Assembly: GCA_029204225.1 (NCBI GenBank)
Contig: MU831922.1
Span: 1-64,000 of the forward strand
Source: Diphasiastrum complanatum
Lineage: Eukaryota; Streptophyta; Lycopodiopsida; Lycopodiales; Lycopodiaceae
Length of the DNA stretch: 64,000 bases
Reading direction: 5' to 3'
The first letter of the stretch is position 1. Each line of letters begins with the position of its first letter. A model generated the notes under the pieces. The model searched no databases. It saw nothing but the letters and a program-made list of their open reading frames with translations, and had not been told where the DNA came from. A program made the translations under genes and the position numbers. This document shows positions 9,768-21,427 of the stretch, piece after piece.

Positions 9768-12473
9768 AATATTTGTGAATGAGGAGGTCAGGCTTCAATC
9801 AAGAGGAGGTGGATGAGGAGGCCACATTCATCAAAGGCAAATTCAAGGGCAAAGACAAAAGCAAGTGGTCAAAGGGTCAAGATCAAGGTGAGCCTTCATC
9901 TTAAGAAGAAGAAAGATAGGTCAAATTTGAAGTGCTTCTATTGTGGAATCAAATGGCATTTTGCTAGTGATTGCTACAAGAAGAAGAGAGATCAAGGTGA
10001 GAAGCAAACCAACCTAACTATTGATGAAAATGGTATTGATGAACAATTCTCAAATGATGCTTTTGTTATGTCATCTTGCTTGTTGGCTAATGATGGAGAC
10101 ATTGATCCTTGGTGGATTGATAGTGGAGCTAAATCACACATGACATATTATGAGGAGTATTACTCATCCTTGATGTCATTTGAAGTTGACAAGAAGGTTA
10201 TCTACACGGAAAATGATGTTGAGTTTGCAATCAAAGGCACAATTCCTATTTCCCTTTCTACAAATAGGAATGTGAATTTGATTAAGAAAGAAGATGAATT
10301 GATTGCAAAGGGGAAAATGCAAGGTAAGTTGTTCAAACTTGATGCTTGTGTTGTTGCTAACCAAGTTGGATGTATGGCAAAAGAAGACATGTCAAATCAA
10401 GAGGTATGGCACAAGAGATTGGGGCATCTCAACTTCAAGTCATTGGAGGTGATGGCAAAAAGGCAAGTGGTTCTTGGTCTTACCAAATCTTTGTCAAACA
10501 ATACCCATGTTTGTGAGCAATGTCCACTTTCTAAGTCACATAGGTTACCTTACTAGAGATCTACATCAAGATCAAGTAAGCCTTTCTATCTTGTGTATTC
10601 GGATATTCATGGTTTATCTACAATTGGCAATAGTGGTGCCAAGATGTATGTTATATTCATTGATGATTTCAGTAGATTTTGTTGGGTCTATCTACTAAAA
10701 AGCAAAGATGAGGTGTTTGATGTTTTTTTCAAGTTCAAGATTGCAAGAGAGATTCAATTTTCCACAAAGATCAAGTGCTTGAGAAGTGACAATGGTGGAG
10801 AGTACATATCTACCAAGTTCAAGGCCTTTTGTGAAGAACATGGGATCAAGGGGGACTACACAAGCCCAAGGACACGACAACAAAATGGAGTGGCCGAGAG
10901 GAAGAATAGAACTTTATGTGAAGGTGCCAAAGCCATGAGGTTAGGTGCTAATCCTCCTAAATCCTTTTGGGGTCAAGCTTTGTTGTGTGCTGATTTTCTA
11001 TGCAATAGATGGCCAAGTGTGGTATTGGATGGAAAAACTCCTTTTGAATTATTGTTTGGTAGAAGGCCGAGTGTCAATTTTTTCAAAACTTTTGGTTGTA
11101 TTTGGTATATCAACATCACTCTTGATGATAGAACCAAGGAGAATCCTTCTTCAAAGAAAGGTGTATTTGTTGGCTATAGTGAGGTAAGCAAGGCTTACAA
11201 GATCTACATTCCTTCAATCGATAAAGTGGTCATTGGAAGAGATGTCATTTTTTATGAAGGAAACTTTCCAAAAGTTTTTTCAAGTGGTGGTGTGGACATT
11301 GGATCTAACATTATTGATGTTGATGATGTGATTGATGGTACTTTGGATGTTGATGGTGAAGGGCCTACTTCAAGTCAAAAGCCAAGGAGGACATCAAGAG
11401 AAAGACAACAACCTTTGAGACTCACATATGATGAAAAGGGTAAGAAAATTGTTGGTGATACAAGTTTTGCTTTACTAACCTCTTTTGATGAACCTACATT
11501 TGTAGATCAAGCAAGGAACAAAGAGGAGTGGATCCAAGAAATGGATCTTGAATATCAAGCTCTTATGAAGAATGAAACATGGAAATTGGTGGAACTTTCA
11601 AAGGACAAGAAAAATATTGGATGCAAGTGGATCTTCAAGGTGAAGATAAACCAAGATGGATCAATCAACAAGTACAAGGCAAGGTTAGTGGCAAAAGGAT
11701 ATGCACAAGAGTATGGAACTGACTATGATGAGGCCTTTGCACCCGTGGCAAAGATGGTGAGCATTTGAGTCATTATTTCACTTGCTACACTTTTTGGATG
11801 GGGTCTATGGCAATCGGATATCACTAATGCATTTTTGAATGGAGATCTTGAGGAGGAAGTATTCATGGAGCAACCCGAGGGCTACATCTCTCATGAAAAG
11901 CCAAATCATGTTTGTTATTTGCAAAAGAGTTTGTATGGGCTTAAGCAACCACCAAGGAGTTGGTATGCTAAGCTTAACACTTTTTTGCTCTCTCAAAATT
12001 TTGTTATGAGTGAGTATGATCATTCACTCTATTATAGATTTGCTAAAAATCATGTTACTCTTCTTCTAGTCTATGTGGATGATATCATATTGAGTGGAGG
12101 CAACAATCAAGATATAGATGATATCAAGATTGCACTCAAGAAGGAGTTTGAGGTCCATGATCTTGGTATTTTGCATTATATCTTGGGAATAGAGGTATTT
12201 AGGACTTCTCAATCTACATTCATATGTCAAGAGAAGTATGCTCATTTAAGCAATCCTATTTTTCATGCTAGGAGCAAGCATATTGAGGTGGCATATCACT
12301 TTGTGAGGGAACAAGTCATGGCAAAGGAAGTGGAGCATCAACATGTCTCATCAAGGGAGTGTATGGCTGATAGCTTCACCAAAGCATTGGGAAAGTACTT
12401 GTTTACAAAGCATAGGACTTCACTTGGAGTATTCTCAAAGTCTATGCTAAAAATAGTTAAAGAGGGGGTGTGA
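9768..12473 (+). pseudogene. pol: Copia 2: 5'-truncated, internally deleted gag-pol
   Basis: This is a close relative of the Z polyprotein and starts within gag (IFVNEEVRLQS matches the Z ILLAEEHRLQS). It keeps the CCHC box CFYCGIKWHFASDC, protease WWIDSGAKSHM, integrase motifs (HKRLGH, CEQC, SDIHG, FIDDFSR, LRSDNGGEY, QQNGVAE) and RT with YVDDIILSGG. From 9813 it is one frame with only two stops, TAG at 10554 and TGA at 11766. After QEKYAH (about 12245) it jumps directly to SNPIFHARSKHIE, so the RT thumb and most of RNase H are missing. The stop codon TGA (12471-12473) lies inside the LTR start, as in Z. Confidence 0.92.
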
Positions 12474-12582
12474 AAACTGTTTGGTTACATCTGGTACATT
12501 GCATTTGGACTAGTTTTCCTAGGGTTTTGGTTAAGTACCTAGAAGTTGCCTTTTTGAAGGCGTAGTTGGAGAATAGGGCCAA
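12469..12582 (+). repeat. Copia 2 3' LTR, 5' fragment
   Basis: It begins TGTGAAAACTG straight after the polypurine run AAAGAGGGGG and stops after 114 bp where copia 3 begins. The start resembles the Z LTR (TGTGAAAATTG), the rest does not. Confidence 0.7.
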
Positions 12583-13560
12583 ATTTGGATGTTGATGATG
12601 AAGGGCCTACTTCAAGTCAAAAGCCAAGGAGGACATCAAGAGAAACACAACAACCTTTGAGACTCACATATGATGAAAAGGGTAAGCAAATTGTTGGTGG
12701 TACAAGTTTTGCTTTACTAACCTCTTTTGATGAACCTACATGTGTAGCTGAAGCAAGGAACAAAGAGGGGTGGATCCAAGCAATGAATCTTGAATATCAA
12801 GCTCTTATGAAGAATGAAACATGGAGATTGGTGGAACTCCCAAAGGACAAGAAAGCTATTGGATGCAAATGGATCTTCAAAGTGAAGGTAAACCAAGATG
12901 GATCAATCAACAAGTACAAGGCAAGGTTACTGGCAAAAGGACATGCACAAGAGTATGGAATTGACTATGATGAGACCTTTGCACCCGTGGCAAAGATGGT
13001 AATCATTTGAGTCATTATTTCACTTGCTACACTTTTTGGATCTATGGAAATTGGATACTACAAATGCATTCTTGAATGGAGATCTTGAAGAGGAAGTGTT
13101 CATGGAGAAACCCGAAGGTTACATCTCTCATGGTAAGCCAAATCATGTTTGTTATTTGCAAAAGAGCTTGTATGGGCTTAAGCAAGTACCAAGGAGTTGG
13201 TATGCTAAGCTTAACACTGTTTTACTCTGTCAAAACTTTGTTATGAGTGAGTATGATCATTCACTCTATTATAGATTTGCTGGAAATCAGGTTACTATTC
13301 TTCTAATCTATGTGGATGATATCATATTGAGTGGAAGCAGCAATCAAGATATAGATGATATCAAGATTGCACTCAAGAAGGAGTTTGAGGTCCATGGTCT
13401 TGGTCTTTTGCATTATATCTTGGGCATAGAGGTATTTACAACTTCTCAATCTACATTCATATGTCAAGAGAAGTATGCACATTCTATTCTAAAAAGATTT
13501 CATATGGTAGATGCAAAGTCTTGTGATACACCAATGGAGTCGAATGTAAAGCCAACTATA
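12583..13560 (+). pseudogene. pol: Copia 3: direct repeat of copia 2 RT region
   Basis: 12583-13480 repeats 11343-12240 with a few percent mismatch, so part of integrase C-terminus and RT is present twice in tandem. It carries the same TGA (13008-13010) in the same codon as copia 2, where Z has CGA. A 5-bp deletion after 'cactttttgga' (about 13040) adds a frameshift. It includes YVDDIILSGS and, unlike copia 2, continues into ILKRFHMVDAKSCDTPMES, so it is not a simple copy of the deleted version. It ends at about 13560. Confidence 0.9.
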
Positions 13561-14742
13561 AGCCGAGTGCAATACACCATCACCTCTAAGTTGATAGGCA
13601 TATATTGGTAATAGATTCTCCTTAGGATCTTCCACAAAATAGACTAGGAGGCTATTGTGGTCCTCCGTTGAGTTCGGTGACATGCAAGATGATATGACTA
13701 AAACTTCCACCTTGCCACTATTTGTTGATGAAATTTGTGATTTAGGTGGATCAATCTGACATCTATCCTTCTGGTGAGCTCTTGTTGGCTTGATTCTGCT
13801 TGTGACCTTTGAACCGTTGGATCTGGCTATCGGGCCTTCTGCTCCACCTTTGGTCCTTGTTGAAGATTCTTGGTTGGACATCTTGCACTCAGATGATTTT
13901 CAAGACAGTATGTATGATTGGTCCTTCTCAAGAAAATTGACCGTGCGAGAATAAGCTTGAGAACAACTTGACCTTGAAGTGCAAGGTTCTTGGTCTTCCG
14001 TTGCACTTGATCCACTTGACTCTACTACACTTAGTTGCCTAGTATAGGGTTTAGGGTTGCATTATTGCTCATGGTTGACTCTTGTTCCTTTGATTTCCCA
14101 TATGATGATTCATTAGAGAGATAGAAAAAATCTTTCATCCCATGTGAGATTTCCATCATGGTAGCATCCTTACAAAGTTGTGTAAGTGACGCATAGGATG
14201 CTAATTTTGTCATACCAGATCTGGTCCTTTTGGGTAGTCTAGCATAATATTTTGCCATGATGATCTATTCAGGAATTGGACAATCCTTCACTAGATGGAA
14301 GATTTATTAAGTGTAGTCTCGGATTGTTTCATTAGAGAACTTCTGAAGTTTAGATAATCCTGCAAGAGCGGTCTCCATAGTCCAACACTATAATGTCGCA
14401 AAGTAGCTGGTTGATGGATTTTTTCAAGGTCCGCACAATGGTGTTGGTGCTTGAACTCTTTTTTTTTTTTTTGAAGTGGAAAGAAGAAGAAGAAGAAGAA
14501 GAAGAAGAAGAAGAAGAGAAAAGAGTAAGTAAAAAGATTGATCAGTAAGGATGAAAAAGTAAAATAGAAATGGATTTGACAGACGAGAAGGGAGATGGAA
14601 GATGGAATAGGGATGTAACGAAAAAGTGATGAATGAACGGTATGGGCGATACTGATTTTTTTGGTACTGATCATCTTGATCTGAGATTCATTCACTTGGT
14701 TCAATCTAGGAGTGTTGGATCTTAATGGGTGTTGTGACTGCA
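13561..14742 (-). pseudogene. Unidentified minus-strand coding remnants
   Basis: Open stretches on the minus strand (14258-14031, 14015-13827, 13881-13561) read like a basic, Ser/Thr-rich protein with segments such as KYYARLPKRTRSGM and GGAEGPIARSNGSKV. They are broken by stops and shifts. I do not recognise a family. Their position to the left of an LTR-like block (15790-16240) matches the layout at 21.4-23.6 kb and 60.0-61.0 kb, where the second shows gypsy gag, so a gag-like relic is possible. Confidence 0.35.
14461..14517. repeat. T-run and (AAG)n microsatellite
   Basis: A T homopolymer is followed by about 11 AAG/GAA units. The antisense frame gives a meaningless poly-Phe stretch. Confidence 0.95.
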
Positions 14743-15789
14743 ACCTAGATTTGACAAGATCTAATCAGTTTAGTCGGCTAACAATGTGATTTTAGCCTAT
14801 TTTTGGTGATTTTTTCCAGATATCTCTCTGATCCTAGATCTGATTGGCTTGATATTTTTACAGTAGACAGATCTGAGGCAGATCTTTCTATTTATCCTAT
14901 TTGTGAAGGTTACTCAGTGCGAGGATTGGTCATGCGAGAGTTCTTTGTATAGTTTTGCAGTCAAAAATCCACTTTTCTTGCAATTTACTGGGAACTAACT
15001 TTTGTCCTCTGGTCTCACTGAGATGGAACTTCAGTAGCCTCTGCGAAGGTTAGTTTTCAGTTTGGAAGTTTTTTTTTTATTTTTACAAGGGTTTTTTCAA
15101 ATTTTATGGGTTTTTGTGAGTTTTTTCAAAATCTTTTGAGAACTAACCTTCGTAGGCTTTTATGCAAGTCTGGGATAATACCTTGGAGCTACTGCCAGTC
15201 ATGAGAAGGTTCATGCCCACTGATTTTTGAGAAATCAAAATCTGAATTTTGGCTCTCTTTTTCTCTCCAAAATGTAGATTTGAATATTTTTTTGATTTTT
15301 ATGAATTTTTATGGGTCTATGGAAAGAGTTGGGAGCTAGGAACTGAACCTCCCACCCAAAAATCTCTCCCTACAATGCTTCCAAACAAAAAATCAAGACA
15401 AAAATGACAAAATCTCAAAAAAAAATGGCAAAGTTAATACTAAATCACTAACCTCAAAAAATCCAATTCTTTTGTGTTAAAAAAGAGAAGAGAGAGAAGA
15501 GGAGAGGGAGAGAAAAAAGAGTAGAAGCTATGCGGCGATATGAGAATGTGGCGCTCCTCGGCAACGGCGCAACTGTTGTATTGCAGATGTAGTATAGGGT
15601 TTGAACACTGGGAGCGTCAACCCTGCTTTCACTTGCATAGCCAAAAGGGAGAGTGGAGGGAGAGAGAGAGAGGAGAGGAGAGTGTGTGTGTGTGTGAGAG
15701 AGAGAGAGAATGCCTAGGTTGAGAAAGGATTTGGGGGCTCGAGTGGCTACCCAAAGCTATTCAATCTCGACATAGGGAGAGAGGGAGAG
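14743..15789. other. Non-coding, GA-rich leader-like region
   Basis: No gene is seen. It holds 'gaaggttagtttt' and, inverted, 'aactaaccttcg' (about 15050 and 15140), and GA/GT simple repeats at 15485-15515 and 15655-15710. Similar 'aaccttcg' motifs occur beside the gypsy relic at 60.6-60.8 kb. It may be the 5' leader of a minus-strand element. Confidence 0.4.
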
Positions 15790-16240
15790 AGAGACCTGAA
15801 GTGAAACCATAAGAGCTTTATTAAGAAAAAGATGGAAGATAAAAAATGACTCCCTCTTATAGATTTTAGAGGTTAGCCTCCACTCTTATTGGCCACTTCA
15901 TTGGGGGCAATAAACACAACTTAAATCTAATGGTGTTAAGAAAGCACAAGGGCAATCACATGATTCATGTGAGTTCTAATTTGGGCCCTTTTAGCTTTTT
16001 AATTTGCAACTTGACATAGGGCCTCTAATGTTATTTTAGAGTTTTAAGCCCCTAGTCTCTTATTCCTAGGAATTATAACTTACTACTTGTGCTCATTGGG
16101 TTGGGCTTATATGCGTAAGGTGCCAGTGCCCTCGCACTTATTGCTCTACTCTATTGTGGTGGGGCTCACTTGGTAAGGCTTGGACAACAATAGTTTTAGT
16201 GGTGGGAGCCACTGATTTATTATTGTATAGGAAATACCCA
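15790..16240 (-). repeat. LTR-like block, diverged
   Basis: It shares ordered motifs with 23440-23606 and 60820-61004: 'cttgacatagggcc', a 'ttgg(g/a)ctta' block, 'ggtgcca...ccctc.cactta'. The shared order suggests LTRs of one old gypsy family on the minus strand. Exact ends were not found. 16241-16488 has no recognisable content. Confidence 0.45.
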
Positions 16241-16488
16241 CAAAAGTCCAGCCCACTGCAAGAAGGCTCATTGCGGTTTCCTACGGTGGCTTGACTGCAC
16301 GGAACCACAAGGAGCCTTCTTCATGTTTCTTGTGTTAGATCGAGCCCTGGACCTAGCAAATGGACCAGGCCCTAGCCCCAAACTTGGTCCTACCAAAAAT
16401 CCCAATGGCCTGCATTTGCAAGCATGCCATGTGCTATGAAATTTCGAAAGCAAGATACGAAGAAAACTCACAAAACTCGCAAATGATT

Positions 16489-17570
16489 TACTCGTAAATG
16501 TATCTACGGTCTTATGTAGGCCTCATGACTTGGTATAAAAAGCTCGACAGTGTTCTGAATTCTCTAGGCTTTACTACTAGACATCCTGACTATAATGTCT
16601 ATATTAAAAAAAATAGAAAATAAGTTTGTGACTTTGACAATATTTATGGATAACTCTCTGATGATATAAAATTGTCTGATGTTGATTCATGAAACAAATA
16701 GTTAGATATCTATAAATTATGAGATCATAGATCTAGGAGAAGCGACGAAATGTCTGGGGCTACAAATCAAAAGAGGCCGAACAAGAGGAGTTATGCATCT
16801 GAACCAGTCCAAATTTGTTGAGAAAGTATTAAAGCAACATGGGATGATCGAATGCAAAGAGAAGGCGATGCAATGATAGTAGGAATGAGATTGTTTGACC
16901 AGGATTGCTCAAGCACAGACGAAGAGAGACAGAAGATGGAGAGAATATCATATCAAAATCTGATCAGTAATCTGATGTACCTCACGGTCTGCACAAGACC
17001 TGATCTAGCATTCTTTGTCTATTCACTAAGTCAATTCTCCTCCAATCCTAGCATGCAACATTGGTTGATGGAAAAATGAATACTACAATATCTGAAAGGC
17101 GCCCACAATTTGGAATTGATCTATGAAAAGCAGAAGGAATTTATCCTTCAACACTACAACAATGCAAGCTGGGGTAGCTGCAAAGATGACAACAAGTCCA
17201 TAAAAGGTGGATGTTTGATAGCATGCAGAGCTGCGATTAGTTGGACCTACAAGAAGCAAATACTCGTAGCTCAATCCTCATGCGAAGCTGAGTACGTAGA
17301 AGCTTCAAAGGTGGCAAATGAGGTGATATGGCATACCACATCAAGACCCTTCCACCGTGAAGATAGATCTCAGAGTGCTATATGCCCCAAGATCCAGTTT
17401 TCCATTCAAAAACCAAACATATACCTCTAAAACACCATCATGTTCTGATCTCAAAGGGAGAGCTTTGTGTCGAATTCATAAAATCGAAAGATATTATTGC
17501 AGATATGCTGACCAAGCCGCTCGACAAACCATTATTTACAAAACATAGAAGATCGATCAGAATTGGATAA
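16489..17570 (+). pseudogene. pol: Copia 4: RT C-terminal half and RNase H relic
   Basis: It starts with a decayed IYGLKQ-type motif (KCIYGLM, stop, AS), then WYKKLDSVLNSLGF and DYNVYIK. It runs through YQNLISNLMYLTVCTRPDLAFFVYSLSQ, LKGAHNLELIYEK, SWTYKKQILVAQSSCEAEYVEASK and ends with DIIADMLTKPLDKPLFTKHR. The YVDD region is unreadable. Several stops (for example TGA at 17077-17079) and frameshifts near 17340-17390 break it. It is clearly a different copia lineage from Z. Its 3' LTR follows. Confidence 0.88.
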
Positions 17571-17599
17571 AAGAAAAGGTTGCATCGTTCAAGAGGGAG

Positions 17600-18046
17600 T
17601 GTTAGAGATGGTGAACTTATGCAGCCCTCCTCTGGCATTTTCTAAATGACCGACAAATCGGCGGGCATTGACACTGGACAAGTCGAATTATCGGCCTCTA
17701 GCTTGTCGGGTGTGAAGCCTCCAATTGTCACGCTCAGCCATAAAGGAATGTTGCAGGAGAGATGTAGTTAACATATAGTTTAGCGTAATTCTCTCTTGTA
17801 ACAATTAGTTAATCTATCTTTTAATCCCATCTAGCGGGACATAAGTGTAGACTAGATATTAGTAGAATGCATGAAAAAAGCTTTATGTAGAAAAAGAAGT
17901 ATACATAATTGTAAGGGGAGCGTCAAGCCACTATGTTGCGATGCAATCTAATAGAAAACAAATTACAAAAGACATTTATGTTCTTCCAACTATAATTTAT
18001 GCATTACATCTATTATTGTTTGATTGATTGTTACATTGTCTGTGAT
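17600..18046 (+). repeat. Copia 4 3' LTR (right end uncertain)
   Basis: It follows the polypurine stretch CAAGAGGGAG and begins TGTTAGAGATGG. A CA end is not obvious. 'tggtagcagcg', which resembles a Met-tRNA PBS, begins near 18047. If real, leader sequence follows this LTR, as in a tandem or recombined element. Confidence 0.55.
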
Positions 18047-20500
18047 TGGTAGCAGCGTATCTAGGCCCTGTAATCACACTTCCACACTGAATAGGCGCAC
18101 ATCGCTAAACACCCAATTCTTAAAAGATAACGATGAATCTACTTCAATGTTGGGCATTTATCTAATTTTGTCGTAAATTAACCGTAGGTTATCGATATGG
18201 TTATGTATGCATTAAACCATAGGAGGTAAAAATACCAAAAAATGAAACTCATTTGAAATCACCAATGGTTGAAAAGATAGAGAACTAGGATCTTTCATAA
18301 TAGTCGGCCTTTAACAATTGGCCAATATCATACTGTAAGAACTACCAAATACCCGCCAATAACTTCCCAAAATTAAGATAATTGGTAGTCAAAACTTCAA
18401 CCATGTATCTAATACCTAGAACCATCTATTACCAGATTAATTTTTTGTCTTATTACTTGGGACCATTATGTATGAAAACTTCAATTTTTTTCAAACTGTC
18501 AATTATGAAAAAATTCAAATAACCACACAACACTAGTATAGTCACACATTACATATCCATAGAAATCTCTTGTATAAGACCACAAACACACACAACAACA
18601 ACAACAAAATGAGATGCTATTACATCATAACATGACACATTTATTGAAAACAAGAATAGGCACACGAATGGGAATTCTTTGTCTCACTATTAACAAACAA
18701 GTGCCAAAATTCTAAGCCTACTCCTTTGTTGGTAACATGGAGCATGTTACACAAGACACTTATCAATGTTGGATTCAACATTCCATGGTTATAAAATTCA
18801 CCCTTTACATATTTTTCATGGTTAATTTATTTTTTGAATAGACATAATATTCATATTTGGATCATTTACAAGAATCAATGTTGCAATATTTGTGTTTCTA
18901 GTAGATATTCCATTTACTTTTTACATTGTTCATTGGGCCATACATGTTCTTATTTCTAGTTTAAATTTTTGTAGCACTATGCATTATATATTATACATGT
19001 GAATTTCCAAAGTATAGCTTCAACATCTTTCACGAATTTCAATATTAGCTTTTATTATTATTTTGACAGGTCTCATGCTTTTTTTTTTTTTTTCTTTTTT
19101 TCACCACATAGTGCTATTACTTGTTGCTTTGTGCACATTTTAATGTATTTGGTTTCAGAAAATGTCCTTACAATAATTTTGGAAATTTATCAATTGCCAA
19201 GGTTTTTGATACACATCATAAACTCCATGTGCATGCAATTTATGGCTTAATATATTATAGGGACAAATATTAATAATAACAATGGAGTTCAAGCAAAGTC
19301 ATAGTGGCTAATTTGAGCCTAAAACGTGTATTCACATGCAAAGGGTATGAGATGTGGATTGCACAAGTGTATGCTTGTGAATCCTAGTAAGACTTTTGTG
19401 TAGTCTTTGGTAATAACTATTGCTTATTTCAACAATTATGTATTGATGTTAACAATAGGGTTCAGGTCGAGTCTTAGTGGCTATTTAAAGCTAAAACTTA
19501 TAAGTTCACATGCAATGGATATGAAATGTGTACCACACAAGTGCGTGTGCTTGAGGTAGGTAGTAGAACTTTGATATAGTGATCTACAATAAATCTTTAC
19601 TTTTGTCTATTTTTTGTAATAGACTTTTCATATGTAAATTTTTTTTGGCACAATCCACATAGTCGTATTCATTCTCGTAGCATTAGTTAGTCTAATTAAT
19701 GACATTCCCCAGTAAGATATTCATTGAATACACATGTCTTTAATGACAAAGTATCAACGACAAAGAATCTAAGGAATATATATTGATTTTTTTTATAAAT
19801 GAAAACATGTTTTATTCTCATGACACATTGGCAATTACATTATTCTCATGTCTAAAAGCCATGAATTTATCATCACATTTAAGGTTGTCTTTTTCTTTTT
19901 TCTTTTTGAATGCTCATTTGATTACTAACATTTTACCAAGGGTGCAAATAGACCAAAAGCCTTGAGAAAAGTCAAAATGAGATGAGTAAGTCATCAATAA
20001 GAAGATAGGACATGTGAGAATAAAAACAACTATAACAAAAGGAGAAGGTAGAATTAAGCCAAAAAAGAAAAGAAATCATATATATCCTATCGTATTTTCT
20101 CTTTCATTTTCTAAATTTTGTTGTCTCAAATATCACTGCCAACCCTTGTGCATTCTTTTAATTTCCCAAATTATTTGGTGTTTCTATTGTTCCAAAATCT
20201 AAAGTGCAGCATATGCTAAGTTCTAGGGCTTCAAAATGTTCTCTTTGCCAAATTCAATGGTGAACATGATGCTCGACTATAAGTGAAAATTTTGAAACTA
20301 TAAGTGAAAGACATTTTTCATGTAAGAAGTTATTATAGGAATTCTTGGAAGTGGCAACATCCTCGACTCTTAAAGGTAATGTTTTTTCATGTAAATAGAA
20401 TTTACATATTTTTCATAGAGCCTTTTCAAGCATGTTAGGTTCCAAAAAGTTCTCTTATCTTAATAAATAAAGGTGAACTTTCTCTCTAGGCCTCTATAGG
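18047..20500. other. AT-rich sequence with no recognised feature
   Basis: No convincing ORF, LTR or terminal repeat is seen. Only short AT-rich frames occur, together with T-runs (19080-19110, 19880-19905) and one old duplication (19276-19560). It may be very old repeat or true intergenic DNA. Confidence 0.6.
19276..19560 (+). repeat. Old tandem duplication, period about 174 bp
   Basis: 'aacaatggagttcaagcaaag' (19277) and 'aacaatagggttcaggtcgag' (19451) begin two diverged units. Both continue with 'agtggctat/aatt', 'ctaaaac', 'ttcacatgcaa.gg.tatga' and a 'cacaagtg' block. Confidence 0.7.
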
Positions 20501-21427
20501 CTAGTTACAAGCTTGCTAATATTGCATGACCATTTTGGGACCATAATGCTTTTAGATCCAATGGTTTTAGAGCAATTTTACATTCAACTTCATTGAAGTC
20601 GGCCATGCTTTTATTCCCGTCACCGTAAAATATGGTGGTGAGGCACTGGGCTTTGTTTTTGCTCATTGGCCGGTCTGCTACTTGTCGACTTCTCTGGCAT
20701 TGGCGCTCTTGGTACATATAGATTCTAGAGTGTCTTTATATGTGATTTGTCGACGCTCTTCGTGGTAGTTCGATGGCTCAACTTCGTTGCTTGATTAAGT
20801 ATTATGCTCTTTTGATAGCCTGAATCAGTTAAATCTTCACGAGAATCTTCTAACATGCCCCCACTGCGAATTTGGTGACAGTCCCTTGGCACCTGCATAT
20901 GTCTTTGGCATTGGCGTGCGTGGCAATGTGAAACTGTTGCGAAGGAAGGTGAAAGGGGTATAGACAAGAGGAGGAGGTGAGAAGTGGTGAAAAGTGAGGA
21001 AAAGTTTTTGGGTGACAATGATTAGCTATAAATGGGGGGGGGGGGGGGGGGGACAGAGAAAGTGTATATACAAATAGATTGAAAAAATAAAAGTAAATTA
21101 CAAGAAAGAGAAAACGGAACGAATGGTGAAAAACAAGAAAATAAAAGTCAGTCCTTTGATTCTTTTTGTGGGACTTCTTTTTCTTTGTTTTTTCTTTTTA
21201 TCAAATAGTTTTTTTTTTTTGTGAATGGAAGATATAGATGATAGATAAATACATCATTGAGCCTGTTCGAGTTGTTTGCCCTTATTGTCTTCTACATCTC
21301 GGATTTGACGATGGGTCGTAGCGACAACACGGATGAAACGAGACCACAATGAACTGTGTGTTATGGATTGTGAGCAGATTGGGCCGAACGCCGAGTGCAT
21401 ATTTTCCATGAATCTCACCGTATACCA
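20501..21427. other. No gene; TATA-like site followed by 19-G run
   Basis: Minus-strand frames here (20505-20717, 20725-21018) show no family signature. A 'ctataaatg' stands immediately before a G19 homopolymer at 21034-21052. The block probably belongs to the minus-strand element to its right. Confidence 0.4.
21034..21052 (+). repeat. G19 homopolymer
   Basis: Nineteen consecutive G after 'ctataaat'. It is a possible assembly weak point and a G-quadruplex former. Confidence 0.9.

Noticed and set aside
14291-14743. Minus-strand ORF with a poly-Phe stretch
   Set aside because: It is created by the (AAG)n microsatellite; no conserved sequence.
20725-21018. Possible secreted protein with a Leu-rich N-terminus
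   Set aside because: Low-complexity start beside the G19 run, no homologue recognised, typical chance ORF.
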